A stretch of DNA of 64,000 bases from NCBI RefSeq assembly GCF_000383595.1, contig NZ_KB911581.1:4186496-4250495 (forward strand), given 5' to 3'. Every line of letters begins with the position of its first letter. The stretch's first letter is position 1. Made by a program: the position numbers and the translations under genes. Below the pieces are notes generated by a model that did not search any database, was not told where the DNA came from, and was given only the letters and a program-made list of their open reading frames with translations. Source of the DNA: Streptomyces bottropensis ATCC 25435 (GTDB taxonomy: Bacteria > Actinomycetota > Actinomycetes > Streptomycetales > Streptomycetaceae). Positions 16,172-24,123 of the stretch are shown piece after piece.

Positions 16172-17170
16172 TCATCGGGTGTCGACGATGCCGCCGGTCA
16201 CGGCGATGACCTCACCGACCGTGTAGCTGGAGTCGGCGTCGGAGGCCAGATAGACGTAGGTCGGCGCGATCTCCTCCGGCTGGGCCGCGCGGCCCAGGGG
16301 TGCCTCGCTGCCGATGTGGGCCAGACCGTCGGGCGGCATGTGCTGGTCGGCCTCGTTGAGGGGAGTCCAGGTCGGGCCCGGCGCCACCACGTTGGCGCGG
16401 ACGCCGCGGCGGGCCAGATGCGGGGCGATGGACTTGGACAGGGTGATCAGCGGCGCCTTGGACGCCGCGTAGTCGATCATCGTGGTACTGCCCTTGAGGG
16501 CCTCCTCCGTCGCGGTGGCGATGACGGCGTCCCGGCCCGGAAGTGGGGCTGCGCGGCCATGACCAGGTGGAAGTAGGCGTAGATGTTGGTCTTGAACGTC
16601 CGGTCGAAGTCGTCGGCCGTCAGCTGCTCCAGTTCGAGCTTGCTGTTGAGGTAGGCGGCGTTGCTGACCAGGATGTTCAGCCCGCCGAGCACGTCCACGG
16701 TCCGCTCGACCGCCTCGCGGCAGAACTCCGGGTCCTTCAGGTCGCCCGGCAGCAGCAGGCAGCGTCGGCCCTGCGCCTCCACGTCGCGCCGTACCTGGTC
16801 GGCGTCCACCTGCTCGTCCGGCAGATGGACCACGGCGACGTCGGCGCCCTCCCTGGCGTAGAGCAGCGCAACCGCGCGTCCGATGCCGGAGTCGCCGCCG
16901 GTGATCAGGGCGACCTTGTCCTGGAGCTTTCCGGCGGCGCGGTACCGCTGCGCCCTGTAGCGCGGCGCGGTGCGCATGCCGGTCTCCAGGCCCGGCCGGC
17001 GCTGCTTGTCCGTGTCGTAGGGCGGGGCGGGTTCGGCGACGACCTGCGGTGCGGGATGTTCGGGCTCCGGCTGCAGAATGTGCCTCTCGCCGGTGCCGTC
17101 ACGGCGGGGCACCGGTTGCCTGCCGCGCCGTGCTTGCACGTCTCGCGTGCCCAACGGGGCGCCGGACATG
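16172..17170 (-). pseudogene. SDR-family oxidoreductase with a one-base frameshift
   Basis: The upstream part (to about 16525) encodes KLQDKVALITGGDSGIGRAV, NAAYLNSKLELEQL and IYAYFHLVMAAQPHFRAG. The continuing sense, AVIATATEEALKGSTTMIDY, then AASKAPLITLSKSIA and GPTWTPLNEADQ, is in another frame down to TGA 16172. Adding one G in the run at GGGACGCC restores a full SDR with the YAASK pair. So this is either a recent frameshift or a base-calling error. The start is uncertain (ATG 17170 or GTG 17112). It is a relative of the intact SDR at 11532. Confidence 0.75.
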
Positions 17171-17281
17171 CCACGTCGGGTGCCGGGCCGTCCGGCGCCG
17201 CGGGCGGCCGTGCGGTGTCCGGTCGGAGAGAAGTCCCGGTCGGGAGGTGCGTCCCGCCGCTGCCGTGGCACTTGGTGTGCC

Positions 17282-18433
17282 ATGAAGTGCACTGACGGGG
17301 CGGTACGGGAGACCCGGCGGCGCGTTGTGGCCGCCGTACAGACGCTGCGGCGGGCGTGGGCGGAGCCGGGCCGTGAACGGGATCTGGTCATGCAGGCCGC
17401 AAAGGCGGCGCTGGCCGCCTGGGTGGCGTGGGCGGTGGCGGGCTGGTGGCTCGCGGCCCCGATGGCGTTCGTGGCGCCCTGGGTGGCGGTCGTCCTGGTG
17501 GAGTCGACGGTCTTCCGGTCGCTCGCGCACGGGCTGCAGCAGCTCGCGGCGATCGCGGCGGGCACGGTGGTGGCCACGGGGGTGGCCCTGGTGCTGGACA
17601 CCACGTTGGTCACCATGGCCCTGGTCCTGCCGACCGTGCTGCTGCTGGGGCAGTGGCAACGGCTGGGCAGCCAGGGCGTCTACGCCGCCACCGGCGCGCT
17701 CTTCGTGCTGACCGGCGGTCAGGTCACGGTCGCCGCCTCGGCGGCCCGGATCGCGGAGGCGGTCTTCGGCGCGGTGGTCGGCGTCGCGGTCAACGCGCTG
17801 ATCCGGCCGCCCGTGTATCTGCGCGACACCCGCGCCGCGCTGCGGGACGCCGCCCGCGAGGCCGAGAAGATCCTGGACGCCGTGGCGCAGGGGCTGTCCG
17901 CCGGGGAGTGGGACGGGCCTCAGGCGGGGGAGTGGCACGAACGCGCGCTGCGCCTGGGCCGATTGGTCGATCAGGCGAGGTCGGCGATCGACTGGAACCG
18001 GGAGAGCATGCGCGTCAACCCCCGGGGCCGGCGCAGGCACGGCGTCGCTCCCTCCGGCGAGGCGTACACCGACGCGCTGGTCGTGCTCGACCACGTCGCC
18101 GTGCACACCGCGGGCGTGACCCGGATCGTGTGGGAGACCGCGGACGGCGGGCGGGCGGCCCGGCCCGCCAAGGCGATCGCCCGCCCCTACGCGGACTTCC
18201 TGCGCCGCACCGCCCATGCCGTCCGGCTCTACGACCGGACCCGCTTCGCCCCGGGCGAGCACGACGACTCCGCGGCGGCGCTGCGCGAGGTCGTCGGGGA
18301 ACTCCATCGCACGCTCGACCAGTTCCGCCGACGCCTGCCCGGCGCCGTCGCCGACGACCCCGACGCACTCGTGACCTACGGAACGCTGCTGGCCCAGGCC
18401 CATCGCCTGGCCGACCAGCTCGTCCAGGACTGA
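17282..18433 (+). CDS. FUSC/aromatic-acid-exporter-like membrane protein
   Basis: A 383-residue protein. A soluble N-terminal stretch of 35 residues is followed by five or six closely packed hydrophobic helices (about 40-175: AALAAWVAWAVAGWWLA, AFVAPWVAVVLVES, ALVLPTVLLLGQW, VFGAVVGVAVNALI). A long helical cytoplasmic region fills the C-terminal half. This is the FUSC/YccS arrangement seen in fusaric-acid and aromatic-acid exporters. Substrate unknown. ATG at 17282. It is divergent from the frameshifted SDR and has its own terminator hairpin at 18436. Confidence 0.75.
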   Translation: MKCTDGAVRETRRRVVAAVQTLRRAWAEPGRERDLVMQAAKAALAAWVAWAVAGWWLAAPMAFVAPWVAVVLVESTVFRSLAHGLQQLAAIAAGTVVATGVALVLDTTLVTMALVLPTVLLLGQWQRLGSQGVYAATGALFVLTGGQVTVAASAARIAEAVFGAVVGVAVNALIRPPVYLRDTRAALRDAAREAEKILDAVAQGLSAGEWDGPQAGEWHERALRLGRLVDQARSAIDWNRESMRVNPRGRRRHGVAPSGEAYTDALVVLDHVAVHTAGVTRIVWETADGGRAARPAKAIARPYADFLRRTAHAVRLYDRTRFAPGEHDDSAAALREVVGELHRTLDQFRRRLPGAVADDPDALVTYGTLLAQAHRLADQLVQD

Positions 18434-18435
18434 CA

Positions 18436-18454
18436 CCCCGGGCACCTGCCGGGG
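18436..18454 (+). terminator. Terminator hairpin after the FUSC gene
   Basis: CCCCGG and CCGGGG pair around a 7-base loop directly after the stop codon. Confidence 0.5.
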
Positions 18455-18471
18455 CGCGCCAGAGACGAAGG

Positions 18472-18509
18472 CCGGGGCGGCAACCGGTAGTTATCCGGTA
18501 CTTATCCGG
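18472..18509. repeat. CCGG iteron array at the left end of the AAA/CHAT cluster
   Basis: CCGG occurs at 18472, 18484, 18495 and 18506, so spacings are 12, 11 and 11 bp, about one helical turn. The last three units form AACCGGTAG-N3-TCCGG-N6-TCCGGG (18482-18510). The same pattern with the same spacing recurs at 30845-30873. It lies 125 bp before the first cluster gene, in an otherwise AT-richer promoter-like region (to 18560), so an operator is plausible. Confidence 0.6.
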
Positions 18510-18634
18510 GTAGTAAACGGTCATTGTCGATAGATATCGCTCAACATGGGCGCTGCTGATGGGGCGTCAATACCCTTCGGATACAGCGTGTCACCGACGA
18601 GGCGTACGTCGGTCCATGTCAGCAGGGGGCATTC

Positions 18635-19102
18635 ATGGGATCCGTTGAGCGGCCTCGCCGCATCGTCGTGCCTCCGGGCACCTCCGTACCGCCCGACGCC
18701 GTACGGATCGTCGCGCCGCAGGCGACCGGACCTGTCGCCGCACGACAGCTGTTCGCCTCCCGGACGCCCGAACTCCTGGGACGGCTGCGCCGGTTGGACG
18801 CCGCGGTGGACGACGCCGCACTCCAGGACATCGCCTCCTGGCTGCACGAGCAGTACGCCTCCCGCGGAGCGCCGATCCCGGTGGGCTTCGTCGCGCAGTG
18901 CCTGCTCGGCTCCCCCTACGTGGACCACCGACTCGGCCTCGACGGACGCATTCTGGGCCACTGCTCGGCACACGACGTGATGCCGCCGCCGTTCGACGCC
19001 GCCCGGATGCTGGCCCGCTCGGGCGCGTACGCGTTCGTCGAGGTGTACACGGACGGGCTGGTCCTGCCCGTGCTGCCCGACGGCAGTGTGGTCAGGCCCT
19101 GA
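18635..19102 (+). CDS. Unrecognised 155-residue protein, first gene of the AAA cluster
   Basis: ATG at 18635 is preceded by AGGGGGC. The N-terminal 45 residues look extended (RRIVVPPGTSVPPDAVRIVA). They are followed by a helical section (LLGRLRRLDAAVDDAALQDI, ASWLHEQYASRG) and an alpha/beta-looking C-terminal part (PIPVGFVAQCLLGSPYVDHR, FVEVYTDGLVLPVLPDGSVV). No signal peptide or membrane helix. I do not recognise a family. It precedes the membrane/coiled-coil gene at 19181 by 78 bp and is probably in the same operon. Confidence 0.65.
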   Translation: MGSVERPRRIVVPPGTSVPPDAVRIVAPQATGPVAARQLFASRTPELLGRLRRLDAAVDDAALQDIASWLHEQYASRGAPIPVGFVAQCLLGSPYVDHRLGLDGRILGHCSAHDVMPPPFDAARMLARSGAYAFVEVYTDGLVLPVLPDGSVVRP

Positions 19103-19180
19103 CACGACGACGACCCACGGGACCGGCACGGCGCGCACGGCACAGGGCCCCGCACGGCACGGCACGGAACGGAGACACGC

Positions 19181-20965
19181 GTGAGCGAGATCAACCTCGG
19201 CCCCATCGTCAGGAGCATCGACAATCTGGAGCGCCAGCTGCAACGCTCCGTCCGCACGCTCGGCGGCCAGATCGAGCAGGTGGACGGTGAGGTCCGCGAC
19301 GTCAAGGCCGTCCAGGCGCAGACCAAGGACCGCCTGGAGGTCCTCTACGACAAGTTCCTGGAGTTCGTCGGGAGAACCGAGCGCATCGCCGCCGCCCAGC
19401 GCGCGGAGGTGCGGATCGTCCGGATCAACGACGAGCTGGAGCACGGTTACGGGCACCACAAGGTGGTCCGCCGTACCGCGACCGGCATCCTCCAGGCGTT
19501 CGACACCGGCCTCGTGCAGGAGGAGACGGTCCGGCAGGTCAGCGAGGAGCTGATGATCCAGACGCCTCGCTACTGGCTGGCCCCCGCCCTGGTCGGGCTG
19601 GCGGCCTGGGCCGGTGACGACGAGGCGCTGTGCGCGCGGGCGGTGGAGGAGGCCTTCCGGCGCTCGACGTCGAAGACCTCCCTCTTCTACGCGCTGATCC
19701 TCCGCCGGCAGGGGCGCCAGGAGGCCTCCGTACGCTGGCTGCGGCACTATCTGGAGGAGCAGGACCCCCGCGCGCTCGGCCGCGAGTTCCAGGTCATCCT
19801 GGAGTGCGTCTCCCAGGGCGCCTTCGGACCCCCGGGACGTCAGCTCCTCGCCCGGACCCTGGAGGAGTGGCGCCAGCGCCTGCTCGACGACGACACCGTA
19901 CGCGCGGCCCAGGCGGGACGCTGGCGGCAGGAGATCGACTCCCTGCGCGCCCCGTCGGCCACCGACGACTTCCCGCGCCTGGCCGAGGTGTGCCCCCAGT
20001 GGCCCGCGCTCGACGACGTCCTCGCCCGCGCCCGCGCGCACGAGGCGCTCCTGAACCGGTTCCGCACCCTCATGGAGGGCGAGATCCTCCCGGCCCACAA
20101 CCTGGAGGACACCGTCGACGACATCCTCGACAACCTGGTCCGCAACTCGGACGAGGAGGAACTCCCCCTCCAGCGCGCACTGATGCTCAACGAGGCCATC
20201 GTGCGTCACGAGGGGGACGAGGAGGCCGCGCGCAAGGAAGCGGACATGCGGTCCGAGGCGCTGGAGGAGACCCGCAACTACCTGAGTGTGCAGTCGGTCG
20301 CGGCCCTCGACCCCGCGGCCGTGGGCGCCTCGCCCGCGGCGCAGCGCCTCGCCGTCGCGTCGTGCCAGGAGTGGTTCGCGCAGGCGCACGCCGGGTTCAG
20401 CCGCGACTACCGGGCCGCCGTCCCACCCAAGATCGAGATCTCCCTCGCCAACACCTTCGGCATCAGCCACGGCACCCAGCGCTTCAAGCTCACCACCTGG
20501 ACCAAGCCGCTCACCGACGACCTGCCGGACCTGGAGGCGTCCCTGACACGGCACTGGAGCGGCTATGTCGAGATGTACGTCAAGTCCCTCGCCCACGACT
20601 ACAGATCCTCCCTCGCCCTCCTCGGCGCCGCGGTCACCGCGATCCTCGTGATCTTCCTCGGGGTGCACGTCGGGTTCGCCGTCATCGCGGCCGTCGCCGT
20701 CGGAGGGATCTGGGGGGTCGTCCTGTACAACCGGGCCGACGCCGCGCGCACCGCACAGGAACAGGCCCACGAACTGCTCGGGCGGCACATGAGGGAGACC
20801 CTCGACCGGCTCAGGGGCGCGCACGCCGAACTCACCGACTGGCAACAGCAGTACTGGGCGGCCGACTTCGTGGAGGCCGAGGCCCGCCAGTTCATCGCCT
20901 CCCTGAACACCGCCGCCCACGCGCCCTCCCCCTTCGAGGGCCGCGTCGTCGGCGCCGGCGACTGA
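19181..20965 (+). CDS. Large coiled-coil membrane protein, AAA cluster
   Basis: A 594-residue protein with GTG start and ACGGAGA site. Residues about 1-70 form a coiled coil (IDNLERQLQRSVRTLGGQIE, DVKAVQAQTKDRLEVLYDKF). About 80-470 is helical and partly repeat-like. Two membrane helices follow at about 476-516 (LALLGAAVTAILVIFLGVHV and FAVIAAVAVGGIWGVVLY). A C-terminal helical tail of 75 residues is rich in Glu and Arg. Both soluble parts would be cytoplasmic if the pair forms a hairpin. No family recognised. It could be the membrane platform for the Ycf46-like ATPase encoded two genes downstream; this is inference from gene order. Confidence 0.7.
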   Translation: MSEINLGPIVRSIDNLERQLQRSVRTLGGQIEQVDGEVRDVKAVQAQTKDRLEVLYDKFLEFVGRTERIAAAQRAEVRIVRINDELEHGYGHHKVVRRTATGILQAFDTGLVQEETVRQVSEELMIQTPRYWLAPALVGLAAWAGDDEALCARAVEEAFRRSTSKTSLFYALILRRQGRQEASVRWLRHYLEEQDPRALGREFQVILECVSQGAFGPPGRQLLARTLEEWRQRLLDDDTVRAAQAGRWRQEIDSLRAPSATDDFPRLAEVCPQWPALDDVLARARAHEALLNRFRTLMEGEILPAHNLEDTVDDILDNLVRNSDEEELPLQRALMLNEAIVRHEGDEEAARKEADMRSEALEETRNYLSVQSVAALDPAAVGASPAAQRLAVASCQEWFAQAHAGFSRDYRAAVPPKIEISLANTFGISHGTQRFKLTTWTKPLTDDLPDLEASLTRHWSGYVEMYVKSLAHDYRSSLALLGAAVTAILVIFLGVHVGFAVIAAVAVGGIWGVVLYNRADAARTAQEQAHELLGRHMRETLDRLRGAHAELTDWQQQYWAADFVEAEARQFIASLNTAAHAPSPFEGRVVGAGD

Positions 20966-20989
20966 GACGGCCGAGAGGAAACAACGACC

Positions 20990-21322
20990 ATGAGCGACGA
21001 CCTCCCCCTCGCCCCGGACTCGACGCCCCCCTGGCTCAGGCCCGAGATCCCGGAGCACCTGCGGCCGTTCGCGGCGCATCCCCGACCGCAGGAGCCCCCC
21101 GCCGTACCCGGTCAGCGAGACGCCGACAGTGCCTCGGGGCCCGTACCGTCGACACCGCCCGCCGCACCCGCCCCCTGGGCCACGGCCGCGCCGCATCCGC
21201 CGGGGCGGCCCGCGCCCGACCCCGTCACCCGACGGCTGCGGCAGACCGTGAGCGACCTCCCGGCCTGGGACCCTCTGCCGCCCGGGGAACAGCTCGTACG
21301 CCGACCGTCGAGGGACCTGTGA
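20990..21322 (+). CDS. Proline-rich disordered protein of 110 residues
   Basis: ATG at 20990 with GAGAGGAAAC upstream, 25 bp after the previous gene. The sequence is dominated by Pro and Ala (PPWLRPEIPEHLRPFAAHPR, PPAAPAPWATAAPHPP) with a short C-terminal helix (TRRLRQTVSDLPAWDPLP). Probably unstructured and a linker or adaptor. Its stop overlaps the GTG of the next gene by four bases, so the two are coupled. Confidence 0.6.
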   Translation: MSDDLPLAPDSTPPWLRPEIPEHLRPFAAHPRPQEPPAVPGQRDADSASGPVPSTPPAAPAPWATAAPHPPGRPAPDPVTRRLRQTVSDLPAWDPLPPGEQLVRRPSRDL

Positions 21323-21873
21323 ACCGCGCCCGGTGGGGAGGCGACAGCGACTACCAGATCTGGGCCCGCACCCTGGACCGGTGGGCCGACGGCGACCGGA
21401 CCGACCCCCTGCACCTGCCGCCGCTGTCCGCCGACAGCCTGCCGGCCGACACCTGGCAGCGGCTGCTGACACGCATCGCCGCCGCGGTCGACCGGCGACT
21501 GCAGAGCGGACTGGACCTGATGGTCCGCGAGGTGAACGACGCCACCGACGAGTTCTCCGTCGGGCGTGCCCTCACCCGGGGCCGCGACGTCCTGCGCTCC
21601 GTCCGCGCCGTCATCACCCACACCAGCCTGCCCGCCGACTTCCGGCAACGCATGGCCGGCCTCATGGACGAGCACACCCGCCGCCTTCAGGAGGAACTCG
21701 AACGGGGCGTGTGGTCACTGCTCGCGGAGGGCGCGGACCCTCACGCCGTCGAGACCCGGCGCCGCACCCTGCGCGACAACCCCCTCACCGCGGTGCTGTC
21801 CGAGCCATCCGGCCCGCCCCCCGTCGGCTGGTACGAGCCGACCGGCGGACGTCGCATCGTCACCCCCGACTGA
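21319..21873 (+). CDS. Unrecognised helical protein of 184 residues, AAA cluster
   Basis: GTG at 21319 overlaps the previous stop (GTGA). The protein opens NRARWGGDSDYQIWARTLDR, then is mostly amphipathic helix (WQRLLTRIAAAVDRRLQSGL, GRALTRGRDVLRSVRAVITH, RRLQEELERGVWSLLAEG). It ends in an extended tail with VGWYEPTGGRRIVTPD. No membrane segment. Family not recognised. Translational coupling upstream and a 20-bp gap to the ATPase suggest a partner or substrate adaptor of that ATPase. Confidence 0.6.
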   Translation: MNRARWGGDSDYQIWARTLDRWADGDRTDPLHLPPLSADSLPADTWQRLLTRIAAAVDRRLQSGLDLMVREVNDATDEFSVGRALTRGRDVLRSVRAVITHTSLPADFRQRMAGLMDEHTRRLQEELERGVWSLLAEGADPHAVETRRRTLRDNPLTAVLSEPSGPPPVGWYEPTGGRRIVTPD

Positions 21874-21893
21874 CGGCACCACGGAGAGCCCAC

Positions 21894-23462
21894 ATGTCGA
21901 ACTACTCGGACAGCAAGCGTGACCTGGACAACTACCTCACCGCGCGGGTGCCCGTCGTCGGGCTGCGCACCATCGAACAGGCCCGCGCCCTGCGCATGCT
22001 CAAGGAGGTCGCGAACCAGCCCAGACGCTCCGGTCAGCAGTTCTGGATCCACACCAGAGCCACCGGCCTGCGCGACCTGCGGTCGGGGGCGGCCGTCCTC
22101 GACGACCGTTCACTGACCGGCGCCATGGACTTCGCCGCCGCCCAGTTCGCCGCCCGCCCGCACGCCACGCTCGTCCTGGTCGACCCCGGGGAGCTGGAGT
22201 CCGACACCCCCTTCACCCGTAACGTCGCCGAACTCGCCAGGATCGCCGACACCCACTCCGGATGCGTCGTCCTCATCACCGACAACCCCATCTGGAGCGG
22301 CCTGCAACGCCTGGGCATGAGCCTGCAGCTGGACCTGCCGAACGCCGACGAGATGTACGCGACCATCAGCGGCTTCCTCGGCGACCACCGGGGCATGGTC
22401 GCCATCGCCTGGACCGAGCACGATGCCCGCCGGGCCGCCGAGTTCCTCCAGGGAGTGACCGAGGGCGAGGCGGTGAACCTTCTGGCCACCCTCATCGCCA
22501 AGGGGTCGGTGGAAGCCGCCGACGTGCTGGCCCTGGCCAGTTCCAAGGACCGCATCTTCAACAACCTCGCGGGTCTGGAACGGGTCGCCCGCAAGGACGT
22601 CGACTACTCCGTCGGCGGGCTCACCAACCTGCGCGGCTGGCTGGAGCGCAAACACCGGCTCATCCACACCGATCTGCGCGGCACCCAACTGCGCCCGCCC
22701 CGCGGTGTCCTGCTCGTCGGTGTGCCCGGCTGCGGCAAGTCCCTGTCGGCCAAGGCCATCGCCCAGCAGTGGCAACTGCCGCTCTACCGGCTGGACATGG
22801 CCAGCATCCACGGCCGCTACCTGGGCGAGTCCGAGGGGCGGATGCGGGAGGCGCTCGACGCCGCCGACCGGGTCGCGCCCTGCATCCTGTGGATCGACGA
22901 GATCGAGAAGGGGCTGGCCGGCGCCCACGACAGCTCCGGCGTCCAGCAGCGCATCATCGGACAGTTCCTGTTCTGGTTGCAGGAGTCGGACTCCCGGGTC
23001 TTCGTGGTCGCCACCGCCAACGACGTACGCGGCCTGCCGCCCGAACTGCTGCGCAAGGGGCGCTTCGACGAGCTGTTCTTCGTGGACCTGCCGGACGACC
23101 ATGACCGCCGGGAGATCATCACCCTCTACTACCGGCGCTACGTCAAGGCCGAGCCCCACCCGGACCAGCTCGACCGCCTGGTGGAACTCTCCGAGGGCTT
23201 CGCCGGCTCCGACATCGAGTCGGCCCTCCACGACGTCGGCGCCGAGGTCCTGCTGGGGGGCGGGGCGGACCGTCTGGACCCCGCGTTCGTCGAGGACACC
23301 TTCGCCAACACCGCACCCCTCAGCCGCAGCAACCCCGAGCAGATCGAGGAGATCCGCGCCTGGGGCCGCGAACGCGCGGTACCCGCCGGACGGTCCGCCG
23401 CCCCGACCGCCACGGCCGGCGCGGGCACGCCCCGCAGGGTTGTCGTCCTCGGGGACACCTGA
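21894..23462 (+). CDS. Ycf46-like AAA+ ATPase
   Basis: A 522-residue protein. Residues 1-230 resemble the N-terminal part of Ycf46-type proteins (VVGLRTIEQARALRMLKEVA, ATLVLVDPGELESD, LITDNPIW). The AAA module follows VGGLTNLRGWLERK: Walker A GVPGCGKS, Walker B ILWIDEIEKG, sensor 1 VVATANDV, arginine-finger region RKGRFDELFFVDLPD, and a C-terminal lid with SEGFAGSDIESAL. Ycf46 proteins are common in cyanobacteria and phage-related or stress loci, with poorly known roles. ATG at 21894 has GGAGAG upstream. It probably powers remodelling of the cluster's other proteins. Confidence 0.85.
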   Translation: MSNYSDSKRDLDNYLTARVPVVGLRTIEQARALRMLKEVANQPRRSGQQFWIHTRATGLRDLRSGAAVLDDRSLTGAMDFAAAQFAARPHATLVLVDPGELESDTPFTRNVAELARIADTHSGCVVLITDNPIWSGLQRLGMSLQLDLPNADEMYATISGFLGDHRGMVAIAWTEHDARRAAEFLQGVTEGEAVNLLATLIAKGSVEAADVLALASSKDRIFNNLAGLERVARKDVDYSVGGLTNLRGWLERKHRLIHTDLRGTQLRPPRGVLLVGVPGCGKSLSAKAIAQQWQLPLYRLDMASIHGRYLGESEGRMREALDAADRVAPCILWIDEIEKGLAGAHDSSGVQQRIIGQFLFWLQESDSRVFVVATANDVRGLPPELLRKGRFDELFFVDLPDDHDRREIITLYYRRYVKAEPHPDQLDRLVELSEGFAGSDIESALHDVGAEVLLGGGADRLDPAFVEDTFANTAPLSRSNPEQIEEIRAWGRERAVPAGRSAAPTATAGAGTPRRVVVLGDT

Positions 23463-23490
23463 CCGTCACGGACAGCAGAGGGGGCACGGG

Positions 23491-24078
23491 GTGGGGGACG
23501 CGTGGGTGGCTCTGGCGGTCGCCTCGGTCGGCGTCGTGGGCACACTGGGTGCCGCGCTCCTGACGCAGAGCCGCGCCGACCGCACCAAGCGCCTGGAACT
23601 CCAGGCCCTGGCCCGGCAGCAGTGCGAGGAACGCGCGCACGCCGAGCGCGTTCGCCGGGCCGAGCTGTCCGCCGCCCGCGGACGCGAGGTGCTCGACCTG
23701 CGCCGCGCCTGCTACATCGCGCTCAACACCGCCGCCCGTCAGTACCAGACCGCCCAGGTCAACCTCTGGCACGCCCTCCAGGAGGGCGCCGGCGTCGACG
23801 TCTGTCTGCAGGAGCTGGAGGAGCGCCGCTCCGCCCACCGGGAGAGCTACGCCGAGGCCCAGATGGTCGTGCCGGCGGCCGTGCTCGCCGCCGCCGGCAC
23901 CGTCAGCCGCCGGCTCAACAGCGGCTACGGCGCACTCAAGAAGGCACTGGCCGGCCCGTCGGTCGACGGCACGGCGCTGGACGCGTTCCAACCGGAGTTG
24001 CGGTCGGCGTGGACGCTGCTCGCGGACATGCGCCACACCATGCGCCGCGACCTGGGGGTCGACGACCTCGGCCCATGA
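23491..24078 (+). CDS. Membrane-anchored coiled-coil protein, AAA cluster
   Basis: A 195-residue protein from GTG 23491 (GGGGG site), 28 bp after the ATPase gene. One N-terminal membrane helix (ALAVASVGVVGTLGAALL) is followed by a charged coiled coil (RADRTKRLELQALARQQCEE, then AHAERVRRAELSAARGREV) and a helical C-terminal part. The bitopic layout resembles short sensor or scaffold proteins. No known family. It is convergent with the CHAT gene, whose stop is 46 bp away. Confidence 0.65.
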   Translation: MGDAWVALAVASVGVVGTLGAALLTQSRADRTKRLELQALARQQCEERAHAERVRRAELSAARGREVLDLRRACYIALNTAARQYQTAQVNLWHALQEGAGVDVCLQELEERRSAHRESYAEAQMVVPAAVLAAAGTVSRRLNSGYGALKKALAGPSVDGTALDAFQPELRSAWTLLADMRHTMRRDLGVDDLGP

Positions 24079-24123
24079 TGGGCCCCGGGAGGCAGGACGC
24101 CCGGCCGGGGCCCGGCGGCGGGC

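Noticed and set aside
18635..24078. Phage tail or contractile-injection cluster around the AAA ATPase
   Set aside because: No sheath, tube, baseplate or tail-fibre genes; the ATPase is Ycf46-like rather than a ClpV or CIS-type AAA.
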